The notes beneath the pieces are model-generated. The model was not told the origin of the DNA. It did not search any database and saw only the letters and a list, made by a program, of their open reading frames with translations. A DNA stretch of 33,121 nucleotides from an uncultured Lachnospiraceae bacterium (lineage in GTDB: Bacteria > Bacillota > Clostridia > Lachnospirales > Lachnospiraceae): positions 1-33,121 of the forward strand of contig CANRIM010000024.1 in the NCBI GenBank assembly GCA_947630695.1, read 5' to 3'. Below, piece after piece: positions 1 through 7,576 of the stretch (positions are counted from its first letter, which is position 1; each line of letters begins with the position of its first letter). The position numbers and the translations under genes were made by a program.

Positions 1-36
1 GCAGCCACCGAAAGATGGCTTGTTTGTTGTGCGCAT
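1..36 (-). CDS. Possible start of a gene cut by the window edge
   Basis: An ATG at 34-36 on the minus strand opens a 12-codon reading frame (MRTTNKPSFGGC) that runs off the left edge. It starts 4 bases after the copA stop codon, so it could be the next gene of the copper operon. A ribosome site is weak: the best candidate, GAGGG inside the end of copA, lies about 13 bases upstream. Too little is visible to assign a family. The alternative is that this is just intergenic DNA. Confidence 0.2.
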   Translation of the reverse strand, partial: MRTTNKPSFGGC

Positions 37-40
37 AAAG

Positions 41-2380
41 TTATGGATACCCTCTACCTCTCATTTTCAATCTTTTTTCCTCCTGATTCTTTGATTTAGT
101 TTTAAATTTTCTTTTATGATCCTTCCGGCTGTCATAAAGCCGGACGAAATTCAAACGCAGCGCATTGGTGACCACGCAAAAACTGGAAAGGCTCATAGCC
201 GCCGCGCCAAACATGGGATTTAACTGCCACCCAAGCGCCGAAATAAAGACGCCGGCTGCCAGCGGTATCCCTAAGGAATTGTACAGAAAAGCCCAGAACA
301 GGTTTTCGTGAATATTGCGCAGGGTAGCGCGGCTTAACCGAATGGCCGCCGGAACGTCCAGCAGGCAGTTTTTCATCAGAACGATGTCCGCTGCGTCAAT
401 GGCTACGTCGGTACCTGCGCCGATAGCCATACCAATGTCGGCAGAGGTGAGCGCCGGTGCGTCGTTGATGCCGTCGCCTACCATCAGAACGGCGCCTTTT
501 TCTTTCAACCTGCGGATGACCCGTTCCTTTCCATCCGGCAGGACTCCTGCAATGACCTCGTCCGCACCTGCCTGGGTGCCGATGGCCTCTGCCGTGCGTA
601 CATTATCCCCGGTCAGCATGACCACATGAATGCCCATGCCCCGCAGTTCGGCAATGGCCCGGGCACTGTCTTCTTTGATGGTATCCGCCACTGCGATCAT
701 ACCGCAGAGCCGGTCATTTTTTACAAATAACAGCGGGGTCTTTCCTTCCCTGGAAAGTTTGTCCGCTGTCTCCTCCATGCGGGTGGAAATCTTTGTTTTG
801 GTCCGAATAAAAGCCAGGCTTCCGCCCCAGACCGGACAGCCATCCAGCATGGCCTGCAGTCCGTTTCCGGGAAGAGCTTCAAAGTCCGTCACTTCCCGTT
901 TTTGGATCTTTTCCTGCTCTGCCTTCCGGCAAATGGCCAGAGCCAGCGGATGTTCGCTTTTTTGTTCCAGCGCAAAAGCAAATTCCAGCAGGCTTTCTTT
1001 TGTCTCTCCTTCTGCGGGGACAAGGTCCGTCACTTCCGGTTCCCCTTTGGTGATGGTGCCTGTCTTATCCAGCGCCACGATCTGCGTTTTCCCGCACTGC
1101 TCCAACGAAGCTGCCGTTTTAAACAAAATGCCATTTTTAGCACCCACGCCGTTTCCCACCATAATGGCTACCGGCGTCGCCAGTCCCAGCGCGCAGGGAC
1201 AGCTGATCACCAGTACCGAAATGGCTCTGGCCAGGGCATAGCCTGCCGTCTGGCCCACCAGCAGCCATACCAGGAATGTGACAGCCGCAATCGAAATCAC
1301 CGCCGGTACAAAAATGCCCGAAACCTTGTCTGCCACCTTGGCAATGGGTGCTTTGGTGGCGGCGGCGTCACTGACCATGCGGATGATCTGAGCCAGTGTC
1401 GTGTCCTCTCCGACCCTGCCGGCTTCACAGCGTATAAATCCCGACTGGTTCAGGGTTCCTGCATAAACCGGATCCTGCGCCGCCTTGTCCACCGGAATGC
1501 TTTCTCCGGTCAGAGATGCTTCATCCACCGCACTGCTGCCTTCCAGCACCAGCCCGTCCACGGGAATCTGCTCTCCCGGCCGCACAACAAAGATATCTCC
1601 TTTTTTCACCTGCGCCACCGGCACGGTCTGCTCCCCCGCTTCCGTCACCAGCACGGCGATTTTGGGCGCCAGCCGCAGCAGTCCTTTTAATGCGTCTGTG
1701 GTCTTGCCCTTGGAACGGGCTTCCAGCATCTTGCCTACCGTAATCAGTGTCAGAATCATTGCAGCAGATTCGAAATAAAATCCGTTCATACCCGCTTCAA
1801 CTGCTGCCATATCGTGCTGCATCTGCGCCTTTGTCATACCAAACAGGGAAATGGTACTATAAAGAAAAGCCGCGGAAGAGCCCAGCGCCACCAGCGCATC
1901 CATATTCGGGGCGCCGTGCAGCAGGCTTGTAAATCCATTGATAAAAAATTTCTGGTTGATCACCATGACGATGGCGGCCAGCAGTAACTGCAAAAGCCCC
2001 ACCGCCACGTGATTGCCTTCAAAAAAGGAAGGCAGCGGCCAGTGCCACATCATATGCCCCATGGACACATACATCAGTACCAGCAAAAATCCCAGAGATA
2101 CCAAAAGCCTTCTCTTTAAAACCGGCGTTTCTTTGTCTTTCAGCATGTCATTTTCCGGCGAAGACGCCTCCTTTGCGGTATTGCTCCGGCAGGAAGCCGT
2201 ATAGCCCGCCGCTTCCACCGCGGCAATCACTGCCGCCGGATCCGCCGTACCCTCCACGCCCATGGAATTGGTCAGCAGACTGACCGAACAGTCCGTGACC
2301 CCGGGCACCTTTCTGACCGCCTTTTCCACGCGGGCGCTGCAGGCCGCGCAGCTCATCCCGCCTACCTGATATTGCTCCAT
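41..2380 (-). CDS. copA: Copper-translocating P1B-type ATPase CopA
   Basis: Exports Cu(I) across the cytoplasmic membrane using ATP. Counted from the chosen start (779 residues), there is one N-terminal heavy-metal-associated domain with CxxC at Cys11/Cys14. Two membrane hairpins precede the actuator TGES at 291-294. The intramembrane CPC metal site is 394-396, the phosphorylated Asp of DKTGT is Asp438, the His-Pro of the P1B family is 477-478, and GDGINDAP follows near the end. I chose the ATG at 2380 because AAGGAG sits six bases upstream; the in-frame TTG at 2395 is part of that ribosome site. It follows csoR by 25 bases and should share its copper-responsive promoter. Oddity: after the last membrane helix there is a strongly basic tail of about 30 residues ending GRGYP, rather than a short end. 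Confidence 0.96.
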   Translation of the reverse strand: MEQYQVGGMSCAACSARVEKAVRKVPGVTDCSVSLLTNSMGVEGTADPAAVIAAVEAAGYTASCRSNTAKEASSPENDMLKDKETPVLKRRLLVSLGFLLVLMYVSMGHMMWHWPLPSFFEGNHVAVGLLQLLLAAIVMVINQKFFINGFTSLLHGAPNMDALVALGSSAAFLYSTISLFGMTKAQMQHDMAAVEAGMNGFYFESAAMILTLITVGKMLEARSKGKTTDALKGLLRLAPKIAVLVTEAGEQTVPVAQVKKGDIFVVRPGEQIPVDGLVLEGSSAVDEASLTGESIPVDKAAQDPVYAGTLNQSGFIRCEAGRVGEDTTLAQIIRMVSDAAATKAPIAKVADKVSGIFVPAVISIAAVTFLVWLLVGQTAGYALARAISVLVISCPCALGLATPVAIMVGNGVGAKNGILFKTAASLEQCGKTQIVALDKTGTITKGEPEVTDLVPAEGETKESLLEFAFALEQKSEHPLALAICRKAEQEKIQKREVTDFEALPGNGLQAMLDGCPVWGGSLAFIRTKTKISTRMEETADKLSREGKTPLLFVKNDRLCGMIAVADTIKEDSARAIAELRGMGIHVVMLTGDNVRTAEAIGTQAGADEVIAGVLPDGKERVIRRLKEKGAVLMVGDGINDAPALTSADIGMAIGAGTDVAIDAADIVLMKNCLLDVPAAIRLSRATLRNIHENLFWAFLYNSLGIPLAAGVFISALGWQLNPMFGAAAMSLSSFCVVTNALRLNFVRLYDSRKDHKRKFKTKSKNQEEKRLKMRGRGYP

Positions 2381-2405
2381 TGCTCTCTCCTTCAAATCCC
2401 GTCTG

Positions 2406-2714
2406 TTATTTCATCAGCTTCTGCAGCGTCACTACCAGTTCATCGATCACGTCTTCCTTGCCCTCTTTGATATCCCGCACCACGCAGCCCTTGATATGGC
2501 TGGCGATGAGATCCCTGTTAAAGGCGTTGATGGCGGCGTTGGCCGCGGCAGACTGCACCAGAATATCCGTACAATACGCGTCCCGCTCAATCATTTTCCG
2601 AATGCCGCGAATCTGTCCTTCGATGCGGTTCAGACGATGGATCAGCTTCTTTTGTTCCTCTGCCCCGCGTACCGTACTTTTTTCACAGCAGCAGGCCGGT
2701 TTTGTGTTTTCCAT
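2406..2714 (-). CDS. csoR: Copper-sensing repressor CsoR
   Basis: A small all-helical repressor (102 residues) of the CsoR/RcnR family that leaves its operator when it binds Cu(I). The copper ligands are visible as Cys48, His73 and Cys77. This is exactly the 25- and 4-residue spacing of the Cys-His-Cys triad in characterised CsoR proteins. The core HRLNRIEGQIRGIRKMIE is typical of the family. An additional Cys-Cys-Cys at residues 8-10 lies in the disordered N-terminal arm. It is the first gene of the csoR-copA operon and is probably autoregulated, since its promoter contains a CsoR-type palindrome. Formaldehyde- or persulfide-sensing paralogues (FrmR, CstR) are less likely given the His ligand and the copA partner. 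Confidence 0.94.
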   Translation of the reverse strand: MENTKPACCCEKSTVRGAEEQKKLIHRLNRIEGQIRGIRKMIERDAYCTDILVQSAAANAAINAFNRDLIASHIKGCVVRDIKEGKEDVIDELVVTLQKLMK

Positions 2715-2720
2715 GCTAAT

Positions 2721-2776
2721 ATACCCCCATGTGGTATTTTTATACGTATTTTATACCCTATAGGGGTATATGTCAA
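2721..2776 (-). promoter_or_regulatory. csoR-copA promoter with two CsoR-type operators
   Basis: On the minus strand, TTGACA (2771-2776) and TAAAAT (2748-2753) are separated by 17 bases. Arms TATACCC (2752-2758) and GGGTATA (2764-2770) form an inverted repeat with a 5-base centre, matching the G-tract palindromes bound by CsoR. It fills the promoter spacer. A second, weaker copy has arms ATACC (2721-2725) and GGTAT (2733-2737). It overlaps the GGGGG that serves as the csoR ribosome site. Confidence 0.85.
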
Positions 2777-2779
2777 GTC

Positions 2780-2816
2780 AAAAAAAACAGCCTGTATCCT
2801 TCGCAGATACAGACTG
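2780..2816 (-). terminator. Rho-independent terminator after queA
   Basis: On the minus strand an 11-bp stem (2806-2816 with 2788-2798, one G-U pair) and a 7-base loop are followed by eight T residues (2787-2780). The T-tract ends only three bases before the -35 box of the csoR promoter, so queA and csoR-copA are tightly packed but separate units. Confidence 0.9.
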
Positions 2817-2827
2817 CTTCGATCAAC

Positions 2828-3865
2828 TTATTTCCAGTCGCTGATGTACATGACGTCGCCGAAAGAAAAAAATCTGTATTTTTCCTCCACCGCAGTACGG
2901 TAAGCCTGCAGTACGTGTTCCCGGCCTGCAAAAGCGCTCACCAGCATGATCAGCGTGGATTCCGGCAGATGGAAATTGGTAATCAGCCCGTCGATGGCCC
3001 GGAAGGTATAGCCCGGATAAATGAAAATATCCGTCCAGCCGCTGCAGGCGACGATCTCTCCGTCATGATCCCTGGCAACCGTCTCCAGCGTCCGGCAGCT
3101 GGTGGTGCCAACGGCAATCACACGCTTATTGTTTCGCTTCGCCGCCGCGATGATATTGGCCTGATCCTCCTCGATGAAATAATACTCGCTGTGCATGTGA
3201 TGATCCGTCACATTTTCCACCTTTACCGGGCGGAAGGTTCCCAGCCCCACATGCAAAGTGATGGTTGCGATTTTCACGCCCTTCGCCCGGATCTGATCCA
3301 GAAGCTCCTGTGTAAAATGCAGCCCTGCCGTAGGCGCAGCCGCGGAGCCGTCATATTTGGCATACACGGTCTGATACCGGTTTTTGTCCTGCAGCGTGTG
3401 GGTGATATAAGGCGGCAGGGGCATGGTGCCCAGTTCATCCAGAATTTCCTCAAAAATCCCTTCATAAGTAAAGGAAATAATACGGTTGCCGTCTTCCTTG
3501 ACCTCGGTAATGATGCCGGTCAGCCGTCCGTCGCCAAAATGAATCTCCGTGCCGGTACGGGCCTTTTTCCCGGGCTTCACGAGAATTTCCCACTCCCGAT
3601 CCGACAGCCGCTTCAGCAGCAGAATCTCAATGGCCGCATTGGTTCCGGCTTTGACCCCGTAAAGCCTGGCGGGGATGACTTTGGTATTGTTTACTACCAG
3701 ACAGTCCCCTTCTTCCAACAGTTCCACAATATTTCGAAACACTTCATGCCTGATACGGCCCGTCTGCCGGTCCAGCAGCATCAGGCGGCTGGCGGCCCGG
3801 TCTGCGAGAGGATCCTGCGCAATGAGTTCCTTCGGTAAATCAAAATTAAAATCTTCTACTTTCAT
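2828..3865 (-). CDS. queA: tRNA preQ1(34) S-adenosylmethionine ribosyltransferase-isomerase QueA
   Basis: Transfers and isomerises the ribosyl group of S-adenosylmethionine onto preQ1 at the wobble base of GUN-anticodon tRNAs, giving epoxyqueuosine. The protein has 345 residues, the normal family length. It shows the N-terminal pattern FDLPxELIAQxPL, the conserved [12 protein letters not shown] block, and the [13 protein letters not shown] block in the second half. An upstream in-frame TTG at 3904 is part of the -35 box, so the ATG at 3865 (MKVEDFNF) is taken as the start. No Shine-Dalgarno sequence precedes it and the -10 box ends nine bases upstream, so the message may be leaderless. No tgt or other queuosine gene is in the window. 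Confidence 0.96.
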   Translation of the reverse strand: MKVEDFNFDLPKELIAQDPLADRAASRLMLLDRQTGRIRHEVFRNIVELLEEGDCLVVNNTKVIPARLYGVKAGTNAAIEILLLKRLSDREWEILVKPGKKARTGTEIHFGDGRLTGIITEVKEDGNRIISFTYEGIFEEILDELGTMPLPPYITHTLQDKNRYQTVYAKYDGSAAAPTAGLHFTQELLDQIRAKGVKIATITLHVGLGTFRPVKVENVTDHHMHSEYYFIEEDQANIIAAAKRNNKRVIAVGTTSCRTLETVARDHDGEIVACSGWTDIFIYPGYTFRAIDGLITNFHLPESTLIMLVSAFAGREHVLQAYRTAVEEKYRFFSFGDVMYISDWK

Positions 3866-3874
3866 AATGGTATG

Positions 3875-3904
3875 ATTATAGATGGTCTTCGGAGGGCTTG
3901 TCAA
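3875..3904 (-). promoter_or_regulatory. queA promoter
   Basis: On the minus strand TTGACA (3899-3904) and TATAAT (3875-3880) both match consensus, with an 18-base spacer. The -10 ends nine bases before the queA ATG. Transcription would therefore start within about 2-4 bases of the start codon, leaving no room for a ribosome site. Confidence 0.75.
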
Positions 3905-3924
3905 TGGTATTCGGCTTAAAATGC

Positions 3925-3953
3925 TTGCAATCCCGCGGAAAATTATCTAAGAT
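3925..3953 (+). promoter_or_regulatory. Promoter of the GH105 hydrolase operon
   Basis: TTGCAA (3925-3930) and TAAGAT (3948-3953) are separated by 17 bases. Transcription is divergent from queA, and the two -35 boxes are only 20 bases apart. AGGGAGA at 3970-3976 is the ribosome site of the following gene. I see no obvious operator palindrome. Confidence 0.65.
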
Positions 3954-3982
3954 AAGTATATCATTTTTTAGGGAGACACGCC

Positions 3983-5116
3983 ATGTATACAGAAAAAATG
4001 AATCAGGTGCTGGACACTGTATTCCGACGGAAAGAACCGGTCAATTATTACAACTGGCAGTATGAAGACGGCGTATTGCTAAAAGGATTGACCCTTGCCT
4101 ACGAGCTGAATCACGAAGAATCCTACTATGATTTTATCGAAGATTATCTTGCCCATTATATCACGGAGGACGGCGATGTGCCCCGCATTACGAAACGGCC
4201 TGCCAGCGTTGATTCCCTTAACAACGGAAAAATCATTTTAGCTGCATATAAACACACCCACAGGAAATGCTATGAAAGACCGATTGAAATTTTGAAGGAA
4301 GCCATTGCGTCCCATCCGCGGCTGACGAATAGCCGGGCCTTCGCGCACAAGGTGGTTTATGCGGATCAGGTCTGGCTGGACGGACTGTTTATGCTGCAGC
4401 CCCTCTATGCCGAGCTGGCGCAGATGTACGGGATGGACGAGGCATTTGACGATATTGCATCGCAGTATACGCTGGTGGATCAATACAGCTATGATGCGGA
4501 TAAACAGCTTTATTACCATGCTTACGACCACAGCCGCTCCATGTTCTGGGCGGATCCGGTCACCGGACACAGTCCCAACTTCTGGGGACGGGCCATGGGC
4601 TGGTTTGCCATGTCAGCCGTGGATGTGCTGGATTATTTCCCGGAAAATCATCCCGGCCGGGCAGCCATACAAAACTGCATTGAAAAAATCGCGGCGGGGA
4701 TTCTGCGCTATCAAAGTAAAAGCGGCGTCTGGTATCAGATTCTGGACAAAGCAGAGGAACCGGACAATTACAAAGAATCCAGCTGTTCCTGTATGTTTGC
4801 CTATTTTCTGAAAAAAGCGGTCATGAAAGGCTATCTGCCTTCTTCCTATGCGGCGGCTGCGCAAAAAGCGCTGGAGGGCATTTATCAGGAATTTATCACG
4901 GTGGATGACGACGGCCTCCTGCACATTCACAATGTCTGCCTTGTGGCAGGTTTGGGTCCCGCCAAACGCCCCGAGCGGGACGGCAGCTACGCCTATTATA
5001 TGAGCGAACCGGTGGTGGACGACGACAACAAAGCCTTCGGCACCCTGCTTTGCCTCTTAACTTTATATGCATCTGAGGAGTTACACGAAAATGGATCAGA
5101 CGGCGAAATCCGATAA
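3983..5116 (+). CDS. Glycoside hydrolase family 88/105, unsaturated uronyl hydrolase
   Basis: Resembles the YteR/GH105 enzymes, which hydrate the 4,5-unsaturated uronic acid left by polysaccharide lyases and so release the next sugar, for example rhamnose from rhamnogalacturonan fragments. The protein is 377 residues with no signal peptide, so it would act on imported oligosaccharides in the cytoplasm. Family marks are YADQVWLDGLF with the likely catalytic Asp133, and the WGRAMGWFAM block (YteR has a similar GRGNGW). The alpha/alpha barrel is implied by regularly spaced helices. AGGGAGA lies six bases before the ATG. Its last 26 bases overlap the start of a transporter gene. The exact substrate (rhamnogalacturonan, glycosaminoglycan or other) cannot be read from the sequence. 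Confidence 0.88.
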   Translation: MYTEKMNQVLDTVFRRKEPVNYYNWQYEDGVLLKGLTLAYELNHEESYYDFIEDYLAHYITEDGDVPRITKRPASVDSLNNGKIILAAYKHTHRKCYERPIEILKEAIASHPRLTNSRAFAHKVVYADQVWLDGLFMLQPLYAELAQMYGMDEAFDDIASQYTLVDQYSYDADKQLYYHAYDHSRSMFWADPVTGHSPNFWGRAMGWFAMSAVDVLDYFPENHPGRAAIQNCIEKIAAGILRYQSKSGVWYQILDKAEEPDNYKESSCSCMFAYFLKKAVMKGYLPSSYAAAAQKALEGIYQEFITVDDDGLLHIHNVCLVAGLGPAKRPERDGSYAYYMSEPVVDDDNKAFGTLLCLLTLYASEELHENGSDGEIR

Positions 5117-6035
5117 ATTGATTCGCTTTGTCCCCCTGCTGGCTTCTGTGGCCTGTATCATCTGGGGGACGCCTTACAAAACGCTGAAACTGTTTTATCA
5201 GGAACTGCATATTGCAAAAGAAAGCTGCGGCAGCCATTATACGGGACAGATTTTGGTTGCCGTTGCCTTACGCTTCTTTCTGGCCGGCGTTCTCGTACTG
5301 CTGTTTGCAGCCTGCAGAAAACAGAAGATTTTCGGACTGTCCCGCAAAAACTGGGGACAGGTGGCCCTGATGGGACTGGTGTCCACTACCATTTCTTATA
5401 TCTTTTTCAATATCGGCAATGTCAATATTTCTTCCAGCATCAATGCCGCCATCATCGGACAAAGCGGCATTCTTTTCGGACTTGTCTTGTCCTGCATTTT
5501 TTATAAAGAAGAAAAGTTTACGCTGATTAAAATCCTGGCCTTTGCCCTGGGGGTGATCGGTTTGCTGGCCTCACAGGTGGATCCGAAAGACCTGCTTTCC
5601 AATCCCTTTGACCGCTTTACCTTTTCCGGCGAAGGCATGATGATGATTCATGGCGCTGTATTTGCCATTGCCACCATGATCGGGAAAAAATTCTCCGGCG
5701 AACTGGATTCTTTTGTGATGACCGGCTGGAATCTGGTGATCGGTTCCGTTCTGCTGTGTGTCACCGGATTGCTGCTGGGCGGTTCTCTGGAAATGGACTG
5801 GAACCTGAAAGCCTTCGGGCTGCTCATTTTTCTGGCCTTTGCTTCTGCCATTCCCTTCAGTCTCTGGTACTGGTGCAGCCAGTATATGGAGATTTCCAAA
5901 CTCTCCATGTATAAGTTTCTGATCCCGGTTTCCGGCAGCGTGATCGGGATCCTGTTCGGGGAACCCTTTACCTGGACACTGGGCGTGTCCCTGGCCTGCG
6001 TCTGTGCTTCTATTTTGATGATCGGAAAAAGCTGA
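5091..6035 (+). CDS. DMT superfamily transporter (EamA type)
   Basis: A polytopic membrane protein of 314 residues with about ten hydrophobic helices arranged as two repeats, as in the drug/metabolite transporter superfamily. An in-frame ATG exists at 5067, but GAGGAG ends 11 bases before the ATG at 5091, which starts the typical N-terminus (charged residues, then LLASVACIIWGT). The gene overlaps the end of the GH105 gene by 26 bases, so translation is probably coupled and the two products likely share a substrate. The superfamily includes the rhamnose permease RhaT as well as metabolite exporters, so uptake of a sugar product and efflux are both possible. The protein is not clearly RhaT itself. 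Confidence 0.85.
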   Translation: MDQTAKSDKLIRFVPLLASVACIIWGTPYKTLKLFYQELHIAKESCGSHYTGQILVAVALRFFLAGVLVLLFAACRKQKIFGLSRKNWGQVALMGLVSTTISYIFFNIGNVNISSSINAAIIGQSGILFGLVLSCIFYKEEKFTLIKILAFALGVIGLLASQVDPKDLLSNPFDRFTFSGEGMMMIHGAVFAIATMIGKKFSGELDSFVMTGWNLVIGSVLLCVTGLLLGGSLEMDWNLKAFGLLIFLAFASAIPFSLWYWCSQYMEISKLSMYKFLIPVSGSVIGILFGEPFTWTLGVSLACVCASILMIGKS

Positions 6036-6118
6036 AATAAGAGAAAAATATTTATCACTTTTTTCTTGCTTTTTCGAAAATCTTATGATACTATAATGCA
6101 CGGACTTTTTATCAGTCT

Positions 6119-6191
6119 GCTGCTGTGGCTCAGTCGGTAGAGCGTCGCATTGGTAGTGCGGAGGTCACGGGTCCGATTCCCGTCAGCAGCT
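6119..6191 (+). tRNA. tRNA-Thr (anticodon GGT)
   Basis: A full cloverleaf of 73 nt. The 7-bp acceptor stem GCTGCTG/CAGCAGC is perfect. The D arm is GCTC/GAGC. The anticodon stem TCGCA/TGCGG (one G-T pair) carries loop TTGGTAG with anticodon GGT. The T stem ACGGG/CCCGT is perfect. CCA is not encoded. A TATAAT at 6092-6097 is the likely -10 of its promoter. Oddity: the T loop reads TCCGATT, with C where nearly all tRNAs have the pseudouridine-55 precursor T. Confidence 0.93.
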
Positions 6192-6194
6192 TAA

Positions 6195-6255
6195 AAAACT
6201 CCGGTAACATCAAAGGTTATGTAGAACCTTGATCGTACCGGAGTTTTGGTTTTTA
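6195..6255. terminator. Bidirectional terminator between tRNA-Thr and the CmpB-like gene
   Basis: A 12-bp perfect outer stem (6195-6206 with 6236-6247) encloses an inner stem (ATCAAAGGTT with AACCTTGAT, one bulged A). T-runs follow on the plus strand (6244-6255), and a T-run follows the stem on the minus strand (6198-6193). It can serve the tRNA from the left and the converging membrane protein gene from the right. Confidence 0.85.
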
Positions 6256-6267
6256 TTAAATGCAATT

Positions 6268-7032
6268 TTATTTTCGAACCGCACGTCTGCCAAACACATG
6301 ATTTGCCGCATGCATTTCCAACAGTTCTTTAAAATACTCCTGCAAATGCTCTGTCACGGACAGTTCAGAATGAAACGGCCGGAAGAAATGATATTTTCCC
6401 GCCTGCTGTTCCTGCACCTGCCGGATATGCGCCTTTAAGTTTTCGTAATGGATAACGAGCTCCTTGTCATCCGCAAAGGCCCGCAGCTTCGCCGTCAGAT
6501 TTATGGAATGTGCCACGTCAATCACAAATACCCCGTAAAACAAACCGATAAAAAACGAAAACGCCAGATTGTTTCCCAGCCAGTAAAGCGCGTCTAAAAT
6601 GTACGGGTGAATACAGAAGTAATACACCGCGCCCAATGCTGCCCAGATCAGAGAAAATTTCGGACAGATCAGCCCGTTGACATTGCCCCATTCCTGACTG
6701 TAATCCCACAGACGCATATTGGCAAAATGCAGACAACCCACGCCGGCCATATATTCGATGACCGTCATGCACACCGCCATGGCCAGAAATAAAACGATCC
6801 GATTTAAAATCATGTTGGAAATCAGGTTAAAGTCTTCCATTCGCGCAATCAGATACAAAAAACAAAGGCCGAACCCGTAGAGCGGTATATACGGTCCCGT
6901 ACAAAATCCGGGATTGATCCATTTCCTCTCCGGATTGGCCTTGGAAATAAAACGGCGAAACAGCAGCTCGATCACCCAGCCACAGATGGAACCGATAAAA
7001 AAGAGAAACGCAAGTATCAGAAAAAGATTCAT
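6268..7032 (-). CDS. CmpB-family putative ABC-transporter permease-like membrane protein
   Basis: A 254-residue membrane protein resembling the ABC_trans_CmpB (type IV) family, whose biochemical role is not established. It begins with a hydrophobic helix and GWVIELLFRR, followed by an NPGFCTGPYIPLYGFG block. Further helices carry EYMAGV and LWDYS, and a charged C-terminal tail of about 60 residues is cytosolic by inference. I chose the ATG at 7032 because GGAGG lies just upstream; upstream in-frame codons back to 7236 lack a ribosome site and cross the promoter. No ABC ATPase partner is adjacent on this strand, so the transporter label is only a family name. Confidence 0.78.
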   Translation of the reverse strand: MNLFLILAFLFFIGSICGWVIELLFRRFISKANPERKWINPGFCTGPYIPLYGFGLCFLYLIARMEDFNLISNMILNRIVLFLAMAVCMTVIEYMAGVGCLHFANMRLWDYSQEWGNVNGLICPKFSLIWAALGAVYYFCIHPYILDALYWLGNNLAFSFFIGLFYGVFVIDVAHSINLTAKLRAFADDKELVIHYENLKAHIRQVQEQQAGKYHFFRPFHSELSVTEHLQEYFKELLEMHAANHVFGRRAVRK

Positions 7033-7068
7033 TTTTTCCTCCATCATCTTTATAGATAGTTTTGTCAT

Positions 7069-7097
7069 ATTATATCGTTTTTTGTCCGTTTGTACAA
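7069..7097 (-). promoter_or_regulatory. Promoter of the CmpB-like gene
   Basis: On the minus strand TTGTAC (7092-7097) and TATAAT (7069-7074) have a 17-base spacer and lie about 40 bases before the chosen start codon. They are divergent from the GntR promoter at 7134. Confidence 0.6.
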
Positions 7098-7133
7098 CCT
7101 CTTTTAACCCCTCAATTCTTTTACAATCCCCTC

Positions 7134-7176
7134 TTGACAGAACTGTATATCCTGTATATAATTGATATATACAGTT
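7134..7176 (+). promoter_or_regulatory. Consensus promoter with YtrA-type operator
   Basis: TTGACA (7134-7139) and TATAAT (7157-7162) with a 17-base spacer match the sigma-A consensus perfectly. Arms CTGTATATA (7152-7160) and TATATACAG (7166-7174) form a perfect 9-bp palindrome with a 5-base centre over the -10, typical of GntR proteins of the YtrA type. A further half site at 7141-7150 pairs perfectly with 7167-7176. This fits tight autorepression of the downstream regulator-ABC operon. Confidence 0.88.
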
Positions 7177-7198
7177 TGACAAAGAGGTGACGATATTC

Positions 7199-7576
7199 TT
7201 GTATATCCTGATTGACAACAAAAGCGGCGCGCCCATCTATGATCAGATCTGTTCTCAGATCAAATCACAGATCATCAGCGGGGCTTTGTCGGAACATGAA
7301 ATGCTGCCCTCCATCCGGGGTCTGGCCAAAGACCTTCGGATCAGCTTTATCACAACAAAACGCGCGTATGAAGAGCTGGAAAAAGAGGGGTTCATTTACA
7401 CGGTTCCGGCAAAGGGATGTTTTGTAGCACCGAAAAATGTCGAGCTGCTTCGCGAAGAAAATCTCAAAAAAATCGAGGACCATATCGAACAGATCATTCA
7501 GCTGGCCGCCACCTGCAATTTGAGCAAGGCGGAGATTCTCGAAATGGTTCGTTTCAGTCTGGAGGAAGAAACATGA
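7199..7576 (+). CDS. GntR-family repressor, YtrA subfamily
   Basis: A 125-residue DNA-binding regulator. The N-terminal winged helix (about residues 10-75) has the GntR pattern PIYDQI, LPSIRGLAKDL and TKRAYEELEKEGFI. The short C-terminal helical part is typical of the YtrA subfamily, which lacks a large ligand domain. The start is taken as TTG at 7199 because AGAGGTGA at 7183-7190 is well spaced from it, and it gives the usual beginning (YILIDNKSGAPIY). The in-frame GTG at 7187 lies inside that ribosome site. The stop codon overlaps the ATG of the ABC ATPase (ATGA). It probably represses its own operon through the palindrome at 7152-7174; the inducing signal is unknown, though relatives often respond to cell-envelope antibiotics. 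Confidence 0.9.
   Translation: MYILIDNKSGAPIYDQICSQIKSQIISGALSEHEMLPSIRGLAKDLRISFITTKRAYEELEKEGFIYTVPAKGCFVAPKNVELLREENLKKIEDHIEQIIQLAATCNLSKAEILEMVRFSLEEET

Noticed and set aside
2729-3838. A 369-codon open frame on the plus strand
   Set aside because: It is antisense to queA and crosses the csoR promoter and the queA terminator; the protein has no family features.
7412-7572. Longer ABC ATPase starting inside the GntR gene
   Set aside because: The ATG at 7573 has a ribosome site and a normal N-terminus; the extra upstream residues are the GntR gene read in another frame.
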